DNA of 64,000 nucleotides, from assembly GCF_001887355.1 (NCBI RefSeq), contig NZ_MPIN01000003.1, forward strand, positions 234,611 to 298,610, written 5' to 3'. This DNA is from Cystobacter ferrugineus. Its GTDB lineage: Bacteria; Myxococcota; Myxococcia; Myxococcales; Myxococcaceae. The notes beneath the pieces were generated by a model that saw nothing but the letters and a program-made list of their open reading frames with translations, did no database searches and was not told the origin of the DNA. The position numbers and the translations under genes are program-made. Positions 51,514-60,123 of the stretch are shown here, in pieces (the stretch's first letter is position 1; each line of letters opens with the position of its first letter).

Positions 51514-52551
51514 GTGGGAACGACCTACAAGCAGTCGGGAGTGGACATCGAGGCCGGGGACGCCTTCGTCGAGCGCATCAAGCCGCACGCGGCGCGCACG
51601 ATGCGGCCGGAGGTGGTGGCGGGAGTGGGAGGCTTTGGAGGCCTCTTCGCCCTGCCACCGGGGAAGTATCGCGAGCCGGTGCTGGTGGCGGGCACGGACG
51701 GAGTGGGCACCAAGCTGAAGGTGGCCTTCCAGGCGGGCCGGCACGGCACGGTGGGCATCGACCTGGTGGCGATGTCGGTGAACGACATCCTCACCTGTGG
51801 CGCCGAGCCGCTCTTCTTCCTGGACTACTTCGCCACCGGGCGGCTGGAGGTGGACGCCGCGGCCGAGGTGGTCAAGGGCATCGCCATGGGGTGCGAGCAG
51901 GCGGGTTGCGCGCTGCTGGGCGGGGAGACGGCGGAGATGCCGGGCTTCTACGCGCGGGGTGAGTACGACCTGGCCGGCTTCTGCGTGGGCGTGGTGGAGC
52001 GCTCGGAGATCATCGACGGCAAGAGCGTGGCGCCCGGCGACGCGCTCATCGGCCTGACGTCCTCGGGCCTGCACTCCAACGGCTACTCGCTGGCGCGCAA
52101 GGTGCTGCTGGAGGACGCGAAGCTCGCCCTGGACGCGGTGCCCGAGGGCCTGGACCGGCCGCTCGGCGACGCACTGCTCGAGCCCACGCGCATCTACGTG
52201 AAGGACGCGCTGGCGCTCCTCGAGGCCGTGAAGGTCAAGGGCATGGCGCACATCACCGGCAGCGGCATTCCGGGCAACCTGCCGCGCTGCCTGCCGGACG
52301 GCACGCGCGCCGTGCTCGACGAGAAGGCCTGGAAGCGCCCCGCCCTCTTCGAGCTCATCCAGAAGCTCGGGAACGTGGCGCGGGAGGAGATGTACAACAC
52401 CTTCAACATGGGCCTGGGCCTCATCGCGGTGGTGGCCAAGGAGGACGTGGCGGCGGCGCTGGCGGTGCTCCACGCGCGCGGCGTGGAGGCCAGCGAGGTG
52501 GGCCGCGTGGAGGCCGGTCAGGGCGAGGCCACGGCGGTCATCCACCCATGA
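51514..52551 (+). CDS. purM: Phosphoribosylformylglycinamidine cyclo-ligase
   Basis: A 345-residue AIR synthetase, purine step five, ATP-dependent. Motifs: [11 protein letters not shown] at the N terminus, [66 protein letters not shown], and [13 protein letters not shown]. The start is GTG 51514; upstream bases 51321-51513 hold the divergent CRP promoter region and no clear ribosome site. It overlaps purN by four bases. Confidence 0.97.
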   Translation: MGTTYKQSGVDIEAGDAFVERIKPHAARTMRPEVVAGVGGFGGLFALPPGKYREPVLVAGTDGVGTKLKVAFQAGRHGTVGIDLVAMSVNDILTCGAEPLFFLDYFATGRLEVDAAAEVVKGIAMGCEQAGCALLGGETAEMPGFYARGEYDLAGFCVGVVERSEIIDGKSVAPGDALIGLTSSGLHSNGYSLARKVLLEDAKLALDAVPEGLDRPLGDALLEPTRIYVKDALALLEAVKVKGMAHITGSGIPGNLPRCLPDGTRAVLDEKAWKRPALFELIQKLGNVAREEMYNTFNMGLGLIAVVAKEDVAAALAVLHARGVEASEVGRVEAGQGEATAVIHP

Positions 52552-53210
52552 GCGGCCGCGCGAAGCTGGGCGTCCTGGTGTCGGGCAGTGGCAGCAACCT
52601 GCAGGCCCTGCTCGATGCGTGTGCCCGCCCGGACTACCCGGCCGAGGTGGCCCTGGTGGTCTCCAATGTGCCCACCGCCTTCGCCCTGGAGCGGGCGCGC
52701 ACGGCGGGCGTGGCGGCGCGGGCGTTGGATCACAAGACGTTCGGCTCGCGCGCGGACTTCGAGAAGGCGCTGGGAGACGCGCTGGAGGCCGCCGGCGTCG
52801 AGTGGGTGTGCCTGGCGGGCTTCATGCGGCTGCTCGGGGCGGACTTCCTCGGGCGCTTTCCGGGCCGGGTGCTCAACATCCACCCCTCGCTGCTGCCGGC
52901 CTTCACCGGACTGCACGCCCAGCGGCAGGCCCTGGACAGGGGCGTGAAGGTGGCCGGGTGCACGGTGCACTTCGTGGATCCCGGCATGGACACGGGCCCC
53001 ATCATCGCGCAGGCGGCGGTGCCCGTGCTCTCCGGGGATGACGAGGCGGCCCTGTCCGCGCGCATCCTCGAGGAGGAGCACCGGCTCTACCCGCTGGCGG
53101 TCAAGCTCGCGGTGACGGGCGCGGTGCGGCAGGAGGGCGGACGCACCGTGTCATCGGTGGGCCCCAGCGTGGACACGGCGGGCCTGCGCAATCCCGGCGA
53201 GCCGGGCTGA
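52548..53210 (+). CDS. purN: Phosphoribosylglycinamide formyltransferase
   Basis: A 220-residue GAR transformylase, purine step three, using 10-formyl-tetrahydrofolate. Motifs: [12 protein letters not shown] (phosphate binding), [25 protein letters not shown] (catalytic Asn and His), and [13 protein letters not shown] (catalytic Asp in the GMDTGP region). The C terminus has a ~15-residue Ser/Thr-rich extension. ATG 52548 overlaps the purM stop, and a hairpin follows. Confidence 0.97.
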   Translation: MSGRAKLGVLVSGSGSNLQALLDACARPDYPAEVALVVSNVPTAFALERARTAGVAARALDHKTFGSRADFEKALGDALEAAGVEWVCLAGFMRLLGADFLGRFPGRVLNIHPSLLPAFTGLHAQRQALDRGVKVAGCTVHFVDPGMDTGPIIAQAAVPVLSGDDEAALSARILEEEHRLYPLAVKLAVTGAVRQEGGRTVSSVGPSVDTAGLRNPGEPG

Positions 53211-53216
53211 ATCGAG

Positions 53217-53239
53217 CGGGGGAGCAACCGTCTCCCCCG
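53217..53239 (+). terminator. Hairpin after purN
   Basis: CGGGGGAG (53217-53224) pairs perfectly with CTCCCCCG (53232-53239) over a seven-base loop, seven bases after the purN stop. It lacks a T-run. Confidence 0.55.
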
Positions 53240-53307
53240 GATGACTCGACCACGCGGGGAGCCCCTGTTAGACCCCAGGGTTTCCGTCAACGCGAGCGTG
53301 AGCAGTC

Positions 53308-54069
53308 ATGGCGATCATCCTGGGACATTCCATCGAGCCGCCCGGCGAGTGCAGCTACCTGCCGGAGCAGAGCGCCTCGATGGAGCAGTTCGTGATGAAG
53401 GACGTGACGTCCGAGGAGTACGAGCGGATGCTCGTGCGCGGCTGGCGCCGCTTCGGCCCCATGTACTTCCGGCCCGCCTGCCAGGCGTGTACCCGGTGCG
53501 AGTCGCTGCGCATCTCCACGGCGACCTTCCAGCCCAACCGCAGCCAGCGCCGGGCCCGCGCCGCGTGCGCCCACCTGCGCGTGGAGGTGGGTCCTCCCCG
53601 GGTGGACGAGGAGCGGCTGGCGCTCTACCGGGCCTGGCATGCCGAGCGCGAGCAGACGCGCGAATGGAACGCCTCGCCGCTCGGCCCCCGTGAGTACTTC
53701 CTCCAGTTCGCCTTCCCCCACCCGAGCGCGCGCGAGGTGGCCTGGTACGACGACACGGCCGAGGGCGGCCCCCGGCTCGTCGGCCTGGGCATCTGCGACG
53801 AGACGCCCCGGGCCTGGAGCGCGGTGTACTTCTTCTACGATCCCGCCTATGCCCGGGCCTCGCCGGGCTCGGCCAACATCGTGTTCCAGGTGGAGCTGGC
53901 GCGGGCCCGGGGCATCCCCCACGTGTACCTGGGCTACCGCGTCCAGGAGTGCGCGTCCCTGCGCTACAAGGGAACGTTCCGCCCGCATGAGCTGCTCGAG
54001 GGGCGGCCCGCCCCGGACGAGCCTCCCCGCTGGGCCCCCGCCGAGGACTCCGGGGACGCCCCGCCCTGA
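53308..54069 (+). CDS. Aminoacyl-tRNA-protein transferase (Bpt/Ate type)
   Basis: A 253-residue protein transferase that adds Leu or Arg from tRNA to N-terminal acidic residues in the N-degron pathway. The family N-terminal block is GECSYLPEQSASMEQFVM, followed by LVRGWRRFGPMYFRPACQAC and CESLRI, where the Cys pairs lie. The C-terminal acetyltransferase-like core has YFFYDPAYARASPGSANI, YLGYRVQECASLRYKG and FRPHELL. It could be Bpt (Leu) or Ate-like (Arg); the choice is open. A Pro/Glu-rich tail ends it. Confidence 0.87.
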   Translation: MAIILGHSIEPPGECSYLPEQSASMEQFVMKDVTSEEYERMLVRGWRRFGPMYFRPACQACTRCESLRISTATFQPNRSQRRARAACAHLRVEVGPPRVDEERLALYRAWHAEREQTREWNASPLGPREYFLQFAFPHPSAREVAWYDDTAEGGPRLVGLGICDETPRAWSAVYFFYDPAYARASPGSANIVFQVELARARGIPHVYLGYRVQECASLRYKGTFRPHELLEGRPAPDEPPRWAPAEDSGDAPP

Positions 54070-54123
54070 AGCGCGGGAAAGCACTGCGAGCCTCCAGGCA
54101 ACGTGTGTAGTGTGCGCGGCGAG

Positions 54124-55647
54124 ATGCCGACGCCCGCTTCCCGCTCCAAACCGCTCCCCTCCTCCACGGCTCCTTCCCGGCACGTCTATGACGTGATCGT
54201 CCTGGGCAGCCAGTTGGGTGGGGCACTCGCCGCGGTGCTGCTCGCCCGGCGCGGCTACAGCGTCCTCCTGGTGGAGCACGACGGCACGGGGCCGGGCTAC
54301 GAGCACGACGGCTACCTGCTGCCCTACGCCCCCTTCCTCACCCCGGCGCTCAAGACGATGCCCGCGGTGGAGGAGGCCTTCGCCGAGATCAGCCTCACGC
54401 CCCAGCTCCAGCGCGGCCAGCAGCCCCACGTGCCCGAGCTGCAACTGGTACTGCCCCGCCACCGGGTGGACCTGCACGCCGACCCGGCCCGCCGGAGCGC
54501 CGAGTTCCTCCGCGAATTCGGGACCGGGGGCGAGCGCATCCTCGCGGACCTCGCCGCCACCATCCGGCAGCACGAGCCCTCGGATGCCTTCTTCAAGGAA
54601 GGCCCGCCCCTGCCGCCCGACGGCATGCTGGAGTCCTGGAACCTCAAGAAGCGCCTGCGCCAGCACGCCGGGATGGAGGCGGAGCCCCGGCTGAGCGGCA
54701 CGGACGAGCCCTCGCGGCTGCTGCGTGGCCTGCTGCCCTTCACCGTCCACCTGGATCAACCCGGTTCGCCCCTGGCCCGCACGCGGCCCCTGTCCCAGGC
54801 GCTGCAGACGCCCTGGCGCTACCCGGGCGGACGCGACGGCCTGCGGCAGTTGCTCTTCGATCGGTTCACGGAGCTGGGCGGCGATCTGCTCAGCCCCGAC
54901 AACACGGACACCTACGTGGCCGAGGAACTGCACATCGAGGGCAACCGCTTCTCCGCGCTCAAGCTGCTGCGCTCGGACACGCTCTACCGGGCCTCGTGCC
55001 TGGTGTCCGCCACGGACGCGGGCGCGCTGCGGCGCATCCTGACGGGGCGCAAGAAGCACCGCGCCCTGAGCGAGCAGCTCGATCTGTCCACCGTGAAGTC
55101 CTTCCTCTTCTCGGTGAACTGGGTGGTGCCGGAGGCGGCGCTGCCGCGCGGCATGGGCGAGCTGCTGCTCATGGACACCCAGCAGGAGGGCGAGCTGAGC
55201 CACCTGCTCATGCAGATCCACCCCGCGCGCGATCTCCAGGGCAAGGAGGACCCCGCGCGCCGGGTGGTGTGCGCCGGAGGCTTCGTCCCCGCCAGCATCC
55301 GGGACCTGGGCGAGGGCTACCTGCAGAACCTCGCCCTGCGCATCGACAACCACCTCGACGCCCTGATGCCCTTCACGAAGGACAAGCGCCTGCTGCGCTC
55401 GGCTCCCTACCTGGACGCCAGCGCGGTGCGCGGCAGCCGGCTCATGCCCCACCCCCACTACGTCTTCGACACGGAAGCGGTGCTGGGGGTCACGGGTTTG
55501 AAGCAGCAAACGCCCACGAAGAACCTCCTGCTCGCCGGACGGGAGGTCCTCCCTGGGCTCGGCCTGGAGGGCGAGTTCCTCGCGGGCATCCGGGCCAGCC
55601 GGCTCGTGCAGGAGATGCTCAAGAAGAAGCCCGTCCTCAAGCGCTGA
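54124..55647 (+). CDS. FAD-dependent oxidoreductase, phytoene-desaturase-like
   Basis: A 507-residue flavoprotein. The Rossmann motif is VIVLGSQLGGALAAVLLARR then GYSVLLVEHD (about residues 22-52), GSxxGG form with the trailing Glu. Later RYPGGRDGLRQLLFDRFTEL and the C-terminal LLLAGREVLPGLGLEGEFLAG fit carotenoid-desaturase/protoporphyrinogen-oxidase-like enzymes. The substrate is unknown and no carotenoid genes are in the window. I chose ATG 54124 (MPTPAS); GTG starts upstream are open in frame. Confidence 0.75.
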   Translation: MPTPASRSKPLPSSTAPSRHVYDVIVLGSQLGGALAAVLLARRGYSVLLVEHDGTGPGYEHDGYLLPYAPFLTPALKTMPAVEEAFAEISLTPQLQRGQQPHVPELQLVLPRHRVDLHADPARRSAEFLREFGTGGERILADLAATIRQHEPSDAFFKEGPPLPPDGMLESWNLKKRLRQHAGMEAEPRLSGTDEPSRLLRGLLPFTVHLDQPGSPLARTRPLSQALQTPWRYPGGRDGLRQLLFDRFTELGGDLLSPDNTDTYVAEELHIEGNRFSALKLLRSDTLYRASCLVSATDAGALRRILTGRKKHRALSEQLDLSTVKSFLFSVNWVVPEAALPRGMGELLLMDTQQEGELSHLLMQIHPARDLQGKEDPARRVVCAGGFVPASIRDLGEGYLQNLALRIDNHLDALMPFTKDKRLLRSAPYLDASAVRGSRLMPHPHYVFDTEAVLGVTGLKQQTPTKNLLLAGREVLPGLGLEGEFLAGIRASRLVQEMLKKKPVLKR

Positions 55648-55746
55648 TCCTGATCGCGCTGGATTTTCCGGTGGTTTGTGGATAGGTTCCGCCGCTCTCA
55701 TTAGGGCGGCTGTTAATTCGCCCCTGATTTCAAGGAGTTGGCAGTC

Positions 55747-55938
55747 ATGGCCTGGAAATGCGACATCTGCGGGAAGCGGCCGCTGGTGGGCAACAACGTC
55801 AGCCACGCGAACAACAAGACCAAGAAGCGGACCCTCCCGAATCTCCAGAAGATCCGGGCCTCCGTGAACGGCTCTCCGGAGCGCGTGCTCGCCTGCACCC
55901 GCTGCATCAAGGCCGGCAAGGTCACCAAGGCGGCCTGA
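55747..55938 (+). CDS. rpmB: 50S ribosomal protein L28, zinc-binding form
   Basis: A 63-residue ribosomal protein. Two Cys pairs, CDICGK near the start and CTRC near the end, mark the zinc-binding (C+) form. The core [20 protein letters not shown] is typical. ATG 55747 has AAGGAG nine bases upstream, so the longer TTG 55738 start is not used. Other myxobacteria-like genomes have more than one L28 gene, but only this copy is in view. The 108 bases upstream have a weak inverted repeat (CCGCC/GGCGG near 55690). Confidence 0.95.
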   Translation: MAWKCDICGKRPLVGNNVSHANNKTKKRTLPNLQKIRASVNGSPERVLACTRCIKAGKVTKAA

Positions 55939-55958
55939 GCAGGGCCGAGGACTCGCGG

Positions 55959-56906
55959 GTGGGCAAGGCGCGTTCCACAAGCCACGCGCTCCCGCCCAGC
56001 GAGCAGGTTCATCCCCTGGCGGAGGATCTGGACCTCGTCCCTCCGGAAGAGGTCATCCGCCGTCTGCATCGAGAAGACGTGGCCGCTGTCCGAGCGGTCC
56101 GCCCCGCGTTGCGCGACATGGCGCGAGTGGCACGCTCCGTGGCCGATGCCCTCCACGCCGGAGGCCGTCTGGTCTACGTGGGAGCGGGCACCAGCGGGCG
56201 CCTGGGCGTGCTCGACGCGAGTGAGTGTCCCCCCACCTTCGGTAGTTCCCCCACCCAGCTCCAGGCGGTGATGGCTGGCGGCCCCCGGGCGGTGACGCGC
56301 GCCGTGGAGGGCGCCGAGGACGACGCCGAGGCGGGCGCCCGCTCCATGCGCCGACTCCGCGTGAGCCCGCGCGACGTGGTGTGTGGCGTCTCCGCGAGCG
56401 CGCGCACCCCCTTCGTGCGCGGTGCGCTCCAGGAGGCACGACGGCGCGGGGCACGCACGGTGCTGGTGTGTTGCGGCCCGCCAGGCCCTGGAATGGAGGC
56501 GGACGAGGTGTTGCTGGCCCAGACCGGGCCGGAGCTCGTGGCGGGCAGCACGCGGCTCAAGGCGGGCACGGCGACGAAGCTGATCCTCAATGCCCTCAGC
56601 ACCACGGCCTTCGTGCTGCTGGGCAAGGTGTACCGCGGGCGCATGGTGGACATGCGCCCCAGCAACACGAAGCTGCGCGCCCGGGCGGCGCGGATGGTGG
56701 CGGAGCTGACGGACCTCGCGCTGCCCGCGGCCCAGCGCCTGCTCGAGCAGGCCGGCCACGAGGTGAAGGTCGCGCTGGCCATGCACTTCGCGGGAGTGTC
56801 CGCGGAGGAAGCCAGGCGCCGCCTGAAGCACTCCGGCCTGCGCGAATTGAGCGCGCGAGGACCCACGAAGGCGCCCGCGCGGAAGCCACGCGCCCGGCGC
56901 GCCTAG
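55959..56906 (+). CDS. murQ: N-acetylmuramic acid 6-phosphate etherase
   Basis: A 315-residue SIS-fold lyase that splits MurNAc-6-phosphate into GlcNAc-6-phosphate and lactate in peptidoglycan recycling. The signature VYVGAGTSGRLGVLDASECP holds the catalytic Glu, followed by TFGSSP; later GTATKLILNALSTTAFVLLG and GRMVDMRPSNTKLRARA match the family. GTG 55959 has GAGG eight bases upstream. The tail is basic (KPRARRA). No PTS transporter MurP is nearby, so MurNAc kinase activity must come from elsewhere. Confidence 0.93.
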   Translation: MGKARSTSHALPPSEQVHPLAEDLDLVPPEEVIRRLHREDVAAVRAVRPALRDMARVARSVADALHAGGRLVYVGAGTSGRLGVLDASECPPTFGSSPTQLQAVMAGGPRAVTRAVEGAEDDAEAGARSMRRLRVSPRDVVCGVSASARTPFVRGALQEARRRGARTVLVCCGPPGPGMEADEVLLAQTGPELVAGSTRLKAGTATKLILNALSTTAFVLLGKVYRGRMVDMRPSNTKLRARAARMVAELTDLALPAAQRLLEQAGHEVKVALAMHFAGVSAEEARRRLKHSGLRELSARGPTKAPARKPRARRA

Positions 56907-57211
56907 CGCATCGCCCGGAAATACACATCACGCACGGCGCCAGGAGCATCCGCGTGTTGACTCTCCGCGCCGAGGGCGCCGTGCGTCATGGGCAGACGCT
57001 TCGCGTGCTTGACAAGCCAAAGAGGCGGACAGTAAGAACGATGGGGGTTGGTGCCTGTGCGTTCCGTGTGAATGGGTTCGATAATCTAAACCCTTGCACG
57101 AGAGGGCACTCCGGAGCGGATGTCCGCGTGACATTCATTGTCTTCATCTGACACGCACCATCCGTCGTTCAGTCACGGGTGCGCGCTCACGTCCTCGAGG
57201 TTCCCGCCGCC
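56907..57211. other. Gene-free region with inverted repeats and promoter candidates
   Basis: About 305 bases with no credible gene. A perfect 12-base-pair inverted repeat ACGCACGGCGCC/GGCGCCGTGCGT (56930-56941, 56975-56986) lies after murQ and may be a terminator. Further on there is TTGACA at 57009 with a weak TAAGAA 18 bases later, and GGGTT-N10-AACCC at 57074-57093 around GATAAT. The second half is AT-richer than its surroundings and probably holds the promoter of the 57212 operon. Confidence 0.45.
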
Positions 57212-58558
57212 GTGAACACCGTCCGTTATCCCGATGGCAACGTGCTCTTGCGCAACCTCGCGCGAGACTTTCCCGTCATTTCCCATGGTCAGGGCGTCTA
57301 CCTCTTCGACAAACAGGGCAAGCGCTATCTGGACGGCTCGGGGGGGGCGCTGGTGGTCAGCGTGGGCCACGGCAACCGCGAGGTGGCCGACCGCATCCAC
57401 GAGCAACTGCTCCGGGTGGCCTACGTCAACGGGACGCACTTCACCGCGGACGTGACGGAAGAGCTGGCCACCAGGCTGTGCGCGCTCGCGCCCAAGGGCC
57501 TCGACCGGGCGGCCTTCCTCAGCTCCGGCTCCGAGGTGACGGAGGCCGCGGTCAAGTTCGCGCGCCAGCTCTGGGTCGAGCGTGGCCAGCCCCAGCGCTC
57601 CAAGGTCATCACCCGGATGCCGGGCTACCACGGCAACACCCTCTACGCCCTGTCCATGTCGGGGCGGCCCCACTACAAGAAGTTCTTCGGGCCCCTGCTC
57701 TCCGAGGTCATCACCACGCCCGCGCCCTACCCCTACCGCTCGGGCCTCGCGGACTACGCGCGCGACGGGGCCGAGCACTACGCGCGGCTCTTGGAGGAGA
57801 CCATCGAGCGCGAGGGCGCCTCCACGATCGCCGCCTTCATCGCCGAGCCCGTCATCGGCTCCTCCGCGGGCGCGTCCCCTCCCCCGCCGGGCTACTTCGA
57901 GCGCGTGTCGGAGATCTGCCGCCGCCACGGCATCCTCACCATCGCCGACGAGGTCATGTGCGGCTGCGGGCGCACGGGCCAGTTCTTCGCGAGCGCCCAG
58001 TTCCAGTTCCAGCCGGACGTGCTCGTGCTGGGCAAGGGCATCAGCGGCGGTTACGTGCCGCTGAGCGCGCTGCTGGTGCGCCAGAGCCACCTCGAGGAGA
58101 TGCGTCAGGGCTCGGGCGGATTCATGCACGCGCAGACCTACCTGCAGGCGCCCGTCATGACGGCCGCGGGGCTCGCGGTGTTGGACTACTACGAGCGGCA
58201 TGGCCTGGTGGCACACGCCGCGCGCGTGGGTGAGTACCTGCAACGCCGCCTGCGCGAGGTGCTGCTGCCCCTACCCTACGTGGGCTCCATCCAGGGCGTG
58301 GGCCTGATGGCGGGCGTGGAGTTCGTGGAGGACAAGGCCAGCAAGCGGCCCTTCCCCCGTGGACGCAAGGTGGTGGAGGGACTGCTCACCGAGCTGTTCA
58401 CCCAGGGCCTCATCCTCTGGCCCAACACCGGCCATGCCGACGGAACCAATGGCGATCTGGTGATGATTGGCCCACCGCTCGTCATCACGGAATCGGAAGT
58501 GGACGAGCTGGTTGAGGTGCTCGCCCGGGGAATCAACCACTACATGGAGAGGCTATGA
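57212..58558 (+). CDS. Class III aminotransferase
   Basis: A 448-residue PLP enzyme of the ornithine/GABA/omega-amino-acid aminotransferase class. The PLP Lys lies in VLGKGISGGYVPLSA, the Asp in TIADEVMCGCGRTG, and the phosphate-binding part in SSGSEVTEAAVKFARQL. I start at GTG 57212, with GAGG 11 bases upstream; GTG 57179 in frame is also open. It is the first gene of the catabolic operon and overlaps the next gene by four bases. The amino donor is not clear from sequence. Confidence 0.9.
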   Translation: MNTVRYPDGNVLLRNLARDFPVISHGQGVYLFDKQGKRYLDGSGGALVVSVGHGNREVADRIHEQLLRVAYVNGTHFTADVTEELATRLCALAPKGLDRAAFLSSGSEVTEAAVKFARQLWVERGQPQRSKVITRMPGYHGNTLYALSMSGRPHYKKFFGPLLSEVITTPAPYPYRSGLADYARDGAEHYARLLEETIEREGASTIAAFIAEPVIGSSAGASPPPPGYFERVSEICRRHGILTIADEVMCGCGRTGQFFASAQFQFQPDVLVLGKGISGGYVPLSALLVRQSHLEEMRQGSGGFMHAQTYLQAPVMTAAGLAVLDYYERHGLVAHAARVGEYLQRRLREVLLPLPYVGSIQGVGLMAGVEFVEDKASKRPFPRGRKVVEGLLTELFTQGLILWPNTGHADGTNGDLVMIGPPLVITESEVDELVEVLARGINHYMERL

Positions 58559-60111
58559 GCTTTCGCATCACCTATTCCGTCCTCGATGCCGACCTGTCCC
58601 AACTGCATGCCGAGTTCGACAAGGCCCTCTCAGGCGTGCGCGGAAAGCTGGGCGCCGAGCATCCCTCCTTCATCTCCGGCGAGCCCTGGCGGGGAGGGGA
58701 CTTGCTGGACAGCCGCAACCCGGCCAACCAGGAGCTGCTCGGCCGCTTCCACCGCACGCCCCTGTCCGAGGTGGACCGGGTGGTGCGCGTGTCGCGCGAG
58801 GCGCAGAAGAAGTGGGGCGCCACGCCCTGGCAGGAGCGCGCGCGCATCCTCAAGCGCGCCGCGGACCTCATCTCCGAGCGCCGCATGGAGCTGGCGGCCA
58901 TCATGACGCTCGAGGTGGGCAAGACGCGGCTGGAGTCGCTCGGGGACGTGGAGGAGTCCGCGGACCTGTTGCGCTACTACGCGGGCCAGCTCGAGGAGGC
59001 CCAGGGATTCGTCAAGCCGCTGGCCCGGCTGTCCCCCAAGGAGGACACCCGGAGCGTGCTGCGGCCCTACGGCGTGTTCGTGGTCATCTCCCCCTTCAAC
59101 TTCCCGCTCGCGCTCGCCGCGGGCATGAGCGCCGGCGTGCTGCTCGGGGGCAACACCGTCATCCTCAAGCCCAGCGAGGAGACGCCCTGGTGCGCCGAGG
59201 GCCTCTACCAGGCCCTGCATGACGCGGGGCTGCCCCCGGGCGTGTTCCAGCTCGTGCACGGCGAGGGCGAGTCCCTCGGCGCCGCGCTCGTGTCCCACCC
59301 GGGCATCGACGGCGTCAACTTCACCGGCAGCCAGCCGGTGGGCATGGAGATCCACCGGCGCCTCACCGCCCAGTCGGTGCGCCCCTGCTTCCTGGAGCTG
59401 GGCGGGAAGAACCCGGCCATCGTCTGCCGCGACGCGGACCTGGAGGCGGCCATCGAGGGCTGCTACCGCTCGGCGTTCGGGCTCTCCGGCCAGAAGTGCA
59501 GCGCCCTGTCGCGCATCTACGTGCACGAGGACCTCAAGCGCGACTTCATCGCGGGGCTGGCGGAGAAGGCGCGCGCCACCCGGGCGGCCGACCCGAGCCT
59601 CGCCTCCACCTACCTGGGCCCGGTCATCAACGACGCCTCGGTGAAGCGCTTCGAGCGCGCGGTGGCCGAGGCCCGCCAGGGCGGCACCGTGCACGCGGGC
59701 GGAGGACGGCCCCAGTTGGAGGGGGCGCTCGCCCAGGGCCACTTCGTGGAGGCCACCGTGGTGGAGGTGCCCCACGGCCACCGGCTGATGCGCGACGAGC
59801 TCTTCCTGCCCTTCGTGGGCGTCACGAGCTTCCAGACGCTCGACGAGGCGCTCCACATGGCCAACGACTGCATCTATGGCCTCACCGCCGGCGTCTTCAG
59901 CCGCAAGCCCGAGGACGTGGAAACCTTCATGGATCGCGCCGAGGCGGGCGTGCTCTATGCCAACCGCCGCACCGGAGCCACCACGGGCGCCTGGCCCGGC
60001 GTGCAGTCCTTCTGCGGTTGGAAGGCCAGCGGCGGCTCCGGCAAGGGCGGCTGCGGTCCCTATTACGTCTCGCAATTCATGCGCGAGCAATCCCAGACCC
60101 GGATGGGCTGA
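58555..60111 (+). CDS. Aldehyde dehydrogenase, P5C-dehydrogenase-like
   Basis: A 518-residue NAD(P)-dependent dehydrogenase. The catalytic Cys is C315 (GQKCSALSR) and Glu E281 (FLELGGKNP); NAD-binding VNFTGSQPVGMEI and SPFNFPLALAAGM are present. It resembles delta-1-pyrroline-5-carboxylate dehydrogenases more than generic ALDHs (long N-terminal region, EEAQGFVKPLARLSPKE). It could oxidise glutamate-semialdehyde or a similar omega-semialdehyde made by the flanking aminotransferases. ATG 58555 overlaps the previous stop. Confidence 0.9.
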   Translation: MSFRITYSVLDADLSQLHAEFDKALSGVRGKLGAEHPSFISGEPWRGGDLLDSRNPANQELLGRFHRTPLSEVDRVVRVSREAQKKWGATPWQERARILKRAADLISERRMELAAIMTLEVGKTRLESLGDVEESADLLRYYAGQLEEAQGFVKPLARLSPKEDTRSVLRPYGVFVVISPFNFPLALAAGMSAGVLLGGNTVILKPSEETPWCAEGLYQALHDAGLPPGVFQLVHGEGESLGAALVSHPGIDGVNFTGSQPVGMEIHRRLTAQSVRPCFLELGGKNPAIVCRDADLEAAIEGCYRSAFGLSGQKCSALSRIYVHEDLKRDFIAGLAEKARATRAADPSLASTYLGPVINDASVKRFERAVAEARQGGTVHAGGGRPQLEGALAQGHFVEATVVEVPHGHRLMRDELFLPFVGVTSFQTLDEALHMANDCIYGLTAGVFSRKPEDVETFMDRAEAGVLYANRRTGATTGAWPGVQSFCGWKASGGSGKGGCGPYYVSQFMREQSQTRMG

Positions 60112-60123
60112 GACAAGATTCCC

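Noticed and set aside
57009..57038. A housekeeping promoter with TTGACA
   Set aside because: The -35 is perfect, but the best -10 (TAAGAA at 18 bases) is weak, so I list it only as a candidate in the gap.
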